From Amycolatopsis alba DSM 44262 (GTDB lineage: Bacteria; Actinomycetota; Actinomycetes; Mycobacteriales; Pseudonocardiaceae), in NCBI RefSeq assembly GCF_000384215.1, contig NZ_KB913032.1, positions 4,357,665 to 4,421,664 on the forward strand: a stretch of DNA of 64,000 nt. The letters run 5' to 3'. The notes beneath the pieces are model-generated. The model saw nothing but the letters and a program-made list of their open reading frames with translations, searched no databases and was not told the DNA's origin. This document shows, in pieces, positions 60,223 through 64,000 of this stretch (position 1 is the first letter of the stretch; each line of letters starts with the position of its first letter). The translations under genes and the position numbers were made by a program.

Positions 60223-60657
60223 ATGCCACCCAAGAAGAAGAAGCTTGCGGCGATCATCAAGCTGCAGATCAAGGCGGGTGCGGCCAACCCCGCGCCGCCG
60301 GTCGGCCCCGCGCTGGGTCAGCACGGCGTCAACATCATGGAGTTCTGCAAGGCCTACAACGCCGCGACCGAGTCGCAGCGCGGGGACGTCGTCCCGGTCG
60401 AGATCTCCGTGTACGAAGACCGTTCGTTCGACTTCAAGCTCAAGACGCCGCCGGCCGCGAAGCTGCTGCTGAAGGCCGCGGGCGTGGAGAAGGGCTCCGG
60501 CGAGCCGCACAAGACCAAGGTCGCCAAGGTCACCTGGGACCAGGTCCGCGACATCGCGAAGACCAAGGAATCCGACCTGAACGCGCACGACATCGACCAG
60601 GCCGCGAAGATCATCGCCGGCACCGCCCGCTCGATGGGCATCACGGTCGTCGACTGA
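60223..60657 (+). CDS. rplK: 50S ribosomal protein L11
   Basis: 144 aa. [41 protein letters not shown] is the conserved N-terminal half, the thiostrepton-site region; the C-terminal rRNA-binding half ends [15 protein letters not shown]. Directly followed by rplA. Confidence 0.97.
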   Translation: MPPKKKKLAAIIKLQIKAGAANPAPPVGPALGQHGVNIMEFCKAYNAATESQRGDVVPVEISVYEDRSFDFKLKTPPAAKLLLKAAGVEKGSGEPHKTKVAKVTWDQVRDIAKTKESDLNAHDIDQAAKIIAGTARSMGITVVD

Positions 60658-60738
60658 GTTCCACCCCGCACCACCGTGGGAGAGCCAGTGCTGGCTCCAA
60701 CACCACACTGATCCGTTGAAGAGTTAAGGACAGAAGCA

Positions 60739-61452
60739 ATGCCCAAGCACAGCAAGGCCTACCGTCAGGCTCTTGAGCTGGTGGACCGCGAGCGGCTCTA
60801 CGCCCCGCTCGACGCCGCCAAGCTGGCCAAGGAGACCTCCTCCAAGAAGATGGACGCCACCGTCGAGGTCGCCATGCGCCTCGGTGTCGACCCTCGCAAG
60901 GCCGACCAGATGGTCCGCGGCACCGTGAACCTGCCGCACGGCACCGGTAAGACCGCCCGCGTCATCGTTTTCGCCGTTGGTGACAAGGCCGCCGAGGCCG
61001 AGGCCGCCGGCGCGGACGTGGTCGGCACCGACGAACTGATCGAGCGCATCCAGGGTGGCTGGCTCGACTTCGACGCCGCGATCGCGACGCCGGACCAGAT
61101 GGCCAAGGTCGGGCGTATCGCCCGGATCCTCGGCCCGCGTGGCCTGATGCCGAACCCGAAGACCGGCACCGTGACCCCCGCGGTCGCGAAGGCCGTTTCG
61201 GACATCAAGGGCGGTAAGATCAACTTCCGCGTGGACAAGCAGGCCAACCTGCACTTCGTCATCGGCAAGGCCTCGTTCGACACCGAGAAGCTGGTGGAGA
61301 ACTACGCGGCCGCGCTGGACGAGGTCCTCCGCGCCAAGCCGTCGTCGGCCAAGGGTCGCTACCTGAAGAAGGTCACGATCTCCACGACGATGGGCCCTGG
61401 TGTCCCGGTGGACCCCGCCCGGACCCGCAACCTCCTCTCCGAGGACGCGTGA
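60739..61452 (+). CDS. rplA: 50S ribosomal protein L1
   Basis: 237 aa. [19 protein letters not shown] at the start; [12 protein letters not shown] and [21 protein letters not shown] are the family signatures. L1 binds 23S rRNA and can repress the rplKA mRNA. A terminator follows at 61475. Confidence 0.97.
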   Translation: MPKHSKAYRQALELVDRERLYAPLDAAKLAKETSSKKMDATVEVAMRLGVDPRKADQMVRGTVNLPHGTGKTARVIVFAVGDKAAEAEAAGADVVGTDELIERIQGGWLDFDAAIATPDQMAKVGRIARILGPRGLMPNPKTGTVTPAVAKAVSDIKGGKINFRVDKQANLHFVIGKASFDTEKLVENYAAALDEVLRAKPSSAKGRYLKKVTISTTMGPGVPVDPARTRNLLSEDA

Positions 61453-61474
61453 GTCTGAGTTAGACATCACTGAG

Positions 61475-61513
61475 AAAGGGGCGGTCCCGCTACGGCGGGG
61501 GCGCCCCTTTTTC
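61475..61513 (+). terminator. Rho-independent terminator after rplA
   Basis: AAAGGGGCG (61475-61483) pairs with CGCCCCTTT (61502-61510), with an inner GTCCCGC/GGCGGGG stem, followed by TTTC. Confidence 0.85.
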
Positions 61514-61528
61514 GTGTTTGCTGGAGGG

Positions 61529-62293
61529 ATGCCTACCTTCGCGTCGTTCGACGGGCTTCAGCTGAGCTACACCGCTTGGGAAGGTGAAGGGCGTCCGGTG
61601 CTGCTGCAGCACGGCTTCGCAGCGGACACGAACGCCAACTGGATCGCACCCGGCGTCGTCGACACCCTCCAGGACGCGGGGCTGCCCGTGATCAGCCTCG
61701 ACGCGCGCGGGCACGGGCGGTCGGCGAAACCGCACGACGACGCGAGCTACGGCGACGACGCGATGGTCCGCGACGTGTCGGCACTGCTCGACGAGCTGAA
61801 CCTCGACGAGGTGTCGATGGTCGGCTACTCGATGGGCGCGATGATCGCGCTCGGCGCGGTGGCCGCGGACCCGCGGATCCGGTGTCTCGCCATCGGCGGG
61901 GTCGGTTCGGGGATCGTCGACTTCGGGGGCGTGGACACGCGGGTGGTCACGCCGGAGGCGATCAGCGAGGCGCTGCTCGCTTCGGACCCTTCGACCCTGC
62001 CGCCGTCTTCGGCGCCTTTCCGGGCCTTGGCCGACGCCCTGCGGGCCGACAGGATCGCGCTGGCCGCCGTCGCGCGCGGGACGGCGAACCCGAAACTGGA
62101 CCTGACGGCGATCGCCGTCCCGACCCTGATCCTGGCCGGGGACACCGACCCGCTGGCCGCCGAACCCGAACGCCTGGCCGCCGCCATCGCCGGCGCCCGC
62201 CTCGTCCGCGTCCCCGGCGACCACATGGCCGCCGTCATGCACCCCGCCTTCGGCTCCACCCTGGCCGCCTTCCTCACCTCCCACGACCTCTGA
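61529..62293 (+). CDS. Alpha/beta hydrolase
   Basis: 254 aa from ATG 61529 with GGAGGG close upstream. Features: LLQHGFAADTNANW, nucleophile Ser in GYSMGAM (about residue 98), Asp in LAGDTDPLA and His in VPGDHMAAV. It may be an esterase or haloperoxidase-type hydrolase; the substrate is unknown. It sits between ribosomal operons where mycobacteria also carry extra genes. Dispersed repeat units lie just after its stop. Confidence 0.87.
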   Translation: MPTFASFDGLQLSYTAWEGEGRPVLLQHGFAADTNANWIAPGVVDTLQDAGLPVISLDARGHGRSAKPHDDASYGDDAMVRDVSALLDELNLDEVSMVGYSMGAMIALGAVAADPRIRCLAIGGVGSGIVDFGGVDTRVVTPEAISEALLASDPSTLPPSSAPFRALADALRADRIALAAVARGTANPKLDLTAIAVPTLILAGDTDPLAAEPERLAAAIAGARLVRVPGDHMAAVMHPAFGSTLAAFLTSHDL

Positions 62294-62301
62294 CCCCCGT
62301 G

Positions 62302-62363
62302 TCGACTTTCGCGGGCTAATCGCGATCCGGCGCCCACTCGACTTTCGCGGGCTAATCGCGATC
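62302..62363 (+). repeat. Two tandem units of the dispersed 26-bp repeat
   Basis: Copies at 62302-62327 and 62338-62363, both carrying the core TTCGCGGGCTAATCGCGATC, 36 bases apart, just past the alpha/beta hydrolase stop and before the convergent gene's stop. Confidence 0.9.
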
Positions 62364-62392
62364 TGGTGGCAGGAAGCGCAGGTCAGCGGGGG

Positions 62393-63238
62393 TCAGTTGC
62401 CGGTGGGGGGAGCGGGGCAGGGCTCCGGGGAGTTGGCGTGGCCGGTGATCAGCCACTGGCCCATCTCGACTTCCTGCAGGGTGAAGCTGCCCAGCAGGGG
62501 GCCGCCGCGGATGCTGTACCAGCAGGAGTGGATCGTCAGGTTCTGCCGCGGGACCACGCTCGACATCGGGCGCACCGCGTAGATGTACGGCGTGATGTCG
62601 GTGACCTTGGCGTTCAGCGCCGGGACGGCGGTCGCGCAGTCCGGGTAGCCGAGGTCTCGGGCGAACTGGGCTTGCGCCTGCTCGCTCATCGACAGGCAGA
62701 CCTTCTCGACACGGGTGGCGGGCGGGTACGGCTTGCCGATCGTGTCGTAGATGGCCCGGACGGCTTCCCAGGGATTGGTCGAAAGCACCTGGTTGGTGTG
62801 GTGCTTGCCGCCGCCGCCCTGGACGAACGTCGCCGTGTCCTGACCTGCGTCGCTGGGGAAGATCTGCCGGTAGGCGATGGTGGCCCCGACGCAGATCAGC
62901 ACGATCACGATCACCCAAGCGAGGAGTTTCCCGCCGAGACGTCGCAGCCAACGCGGCAGGCGCGGACGAGGGGCGGGCACGAGCTCGCCGGGTGGCGGTC
63001 CCGGAGGCGCCGGTGGCTGTCCTCCGTAGTGCTGGGTCACGGGCTGGGTGGGCTGGGCCGGGACGAGGCCCTGGTTCTGCGCCTCGGTGAACTTCAGATA
63101 GTCCTGGAACTGCTGAAACTGCTGGAACTGGCGCAGTTGCTCCTCGTCCAGCCGGGGCGCGGGCTGACCGCCCGCCTTGGGCTCGATGCCCGTGCCGGGC
63201 TGGTCGACCGGCTTTCCGTCATCACGCTGCTCCGCCAC
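62393..63238 (-). CDS. Membrane-anchored hypothetical protein with Gln/Pro-rich N-terminus
   Basis: 281 aa from GTG 63238. Residues 1-95 are Gln- and Pro-rich (LRQFQQFQQFQDYLKF then QPPAPPGPPPGEL), predicted cytoplasmic. One membrane helix follows (LLAWVIVIVLICVGATIAY, ~105-123). The exported C-terminal ~150 residues contain Cys (VCLSM, DCATAV, HSCWY, EPCPAPP) and end in a beta-rich fold with GGPLLGSFTLQEVEMGQWLITGH. The family is not recognised by name; similar proteins occur near rplJ in Pseudonocardiales. Function unknown. Confidence 0.72.
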   Translation of the reverse strand: MAEQRDDGKPVDQPGTGIEPKAGGQPAPRLDEEQLRQFQQFQQFQDYLKFTEAQNQGLVPAQPTQPVTQHYGGQPPAPPGPPPGELVPAPRPRLPRWLRRLGGKLLAWVIVIVLICVGATIAYRQIFPSDAGQDTATFVQGGGGKHHTNQVLSTNPWEAVRAIYDTIGKPYPPATRVEKVCLSMSEQAQAQFARDLGYPDCATAVPALNAKVTDITPYIYAVRPMSSVVPRQNLTIHSCWYSIRGGPLLGSFTLQEVEMGQWLITGHANSPEPCPAPPTGN

Positions 63239-63355
63239 GTCACCATGATGCCTCCCGAGACCTTCCGCGCACTCCGCCGGTCGCGTTTAGCCCTCCATCC
63301 ATGCCCCCGCCGCCACCCTCAACGGACCCCGTGCGGAGGGCGGGAGAGGGTCGCG

Positions 63356-63578
63356 TATTCTTGTCAAGGTTCTACCGAAGACCGCTGGTCTTCTCCTGGT
63401 CATCTGGCCTGGAGAACGAAGGCCCCGCTAGGGCGGGCGACCCGCGCAGGAGGAACGAGGCTCGTCCACGATGCATGTCGTCGTGTGCCCTGACGCCCCG
63501 CGCCTGTCTGCGCTGGGGCGTTTCGTCGTTTCAGGGCTCTCAAGGCCAGTGGACCACTAGCCAAGAGAGGAGGCGACC
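63356..63578 (+). ncRNA. rplJ leader (ribosomal protein L10 leader region)
   Basis: The 340-base gap 63239-63578 holds a TATTCT -10 (63356-63361) and a ~210-base leader. A GAAGACC/GGTCTTC hairpin lies at 63377-63393, followed by further paired segments. L10 leaders bind the L10-L12 complex and regulate rplJL; the position and size match, although the kink-turn consensus could not be checked. Confidence 0.6.
63493..63531 (+). terminator. Attenuator-like hairpin in the rplJ leader
   Basis: ACGCCCCGCGC (63493-63503) pairs with GCGCTGGGGCGT (63510-63521) with one bulge, followed by TTCGTCGTTT, 48 bases before rplJ. Confidence 0.65.
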
Positions 63579-64000
63579 ATGGCGAAGCCCGACAAGGAGG
63601 CGGCCGTCGCCGAGATCGCGGAGAGCTTCCGCAGCAGCTCGGCCACAGTCGTTACCCAGTACACCGGCCTCTCCGTGTCCCAGCTGTCCCAGCTGCGCCG
63701 CGCTCTCGGCACCAGTGCCAAGTACCGGGTCGCGAAGAACACCCTCGTCAAGCGTGCCGCCACGGACGCGGGCATCGAGGGCCTTGAAGACCTGTTCGTC
63801 GGCCCGACCGCGATCGCCTTCGTCGAAGGTGAAGCTGTTGACGCCGCGAAGGCGCTTCGCGACTTCGCGAAGGACAACAACGCGCTTGTGATCAAGGGCG
63901 GCTTCATGGACGGCAAGACGCTGTCCGTGGACGAGATCAACAAGATCGCCGATCTCGACAGCCGTGAGGTCCTGCTCGCCAAGGCGGCGGGCGCGTTCAA
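63579..64000 (+). CDS. rplJ: 50S ribosomal protein L10 (3' partial)
   Basis: The first 140 residues are visible: [21 protein letters not shown], then [18 protein letters not shown] and [14 protein letters not shown], all L10 blocks. ATG 63579 follows AGAGAGGAGG. The frame is open to the window end. L10 anchors the L7/L12 stalk. Confidence 0.96.
   Translation, partial: MAKPDKEAAVAEIAESFRSSSATVVTQYTGLSVSQLSQLRRALGTSAKYRVAKNTLVKRAATDAGIEGLEDLFVGPTAIAFVEGEAVDAAKALRDFAKDNNALVIKGGFMDGKTLSVDEINKIADLDSREVLLAKAAGAF

Overview
The window is high-GC (roughly 70%) actinomycete chromosome. GTG starts are common, junctions are often 1-4 base ATGA/GTGA overlaps, several enzymes look F420-linked, and tRNA-Thr/tRNA-Met/rpmG/hadA/hadB ... 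tRNA-Trp/secE/nusG/rplK/rplA/rplJ follows the order known from mycobacteria. No mycolic-acid genes or hadC are visible. The gene content and codon habits fit a Pseudonocardiales member such as Amycolatopsis; this is an inference, since no 16S gene is present.

Region 1 (1-23168) is a two-armed surface or exopolysaccharide locus. The plus arm (1-8580) holds a bi-domain sugar oxidoreductase (cut by the window edge), a heparinase II/III-like lyase, a beta-helix lipoprotein, a Wzy/O-antigen-ligase-like membrane protein, a GT4 glycosyltransferase and a PAP2 phosphatase, nearly all translationally coupled. After a stand-alone DUF559-type gene, the minus arm (23168 back to 9751) runs C-methyltransferase, sugar-1-phosphate nucleotidyltransferase, PIG-L deacetylase, SDR epimerase, M28-like DUF4910 peptidase, flippase, GT2, polysaccharide pyruvyltransferase, rmlC-like epimerase, class III aminotransferase and two secreted beta-helix proteins. 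Together these could make, decorate (amino, methyl, pyruvyl), flip, polymerise and trim an acidic polymer. No priming transferase or chain-length regulator is in view.

Region 2 (23169-35800) is mixed accessory and housekeeping DNA: a secreted S8 protease, a BtrH_N protein with a hotdog thioesterase, luciferase-like oxidoreductases, a beta-propeller protein, HtpX, a solo rmlA and an Asp-box (sialidase-fold) protein. It carries the largest cluster of a dispersed intergenic repeat.

Region 3 (35800-50700) holds yajQ, tRNA-Tyr, a degraded GNAT gene, several small metabolic and regulatory units (TetR/VOC, ArsR/VOC, a two-component pair, DedA, a small membrane protein/HTH/PhoX operon), lon with a HAIR-type HspR site, a SAM methyltransferase and a GNAT.

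Region 4 (50700-64000) has a membrane GGDEF(degenerate)-EAL phosphodiesterase and then the conserved translation/secretion block with rpmG, hadAB, tRNA-Trp, secE, nusG, rplK, rplA and an rplJ leader with an attenuator-like hairpin. rplJ is cut by the right edge.

Beyond genes, three signals stand out: a 26-bp intergenic repeat family in three loci, an over-represented near-palindrome GTCCA-N4-GGAC mostly inside genes, and an ArsR promoter whose operator fills the -35/-10 spacer of an apparently leaderless transcript.
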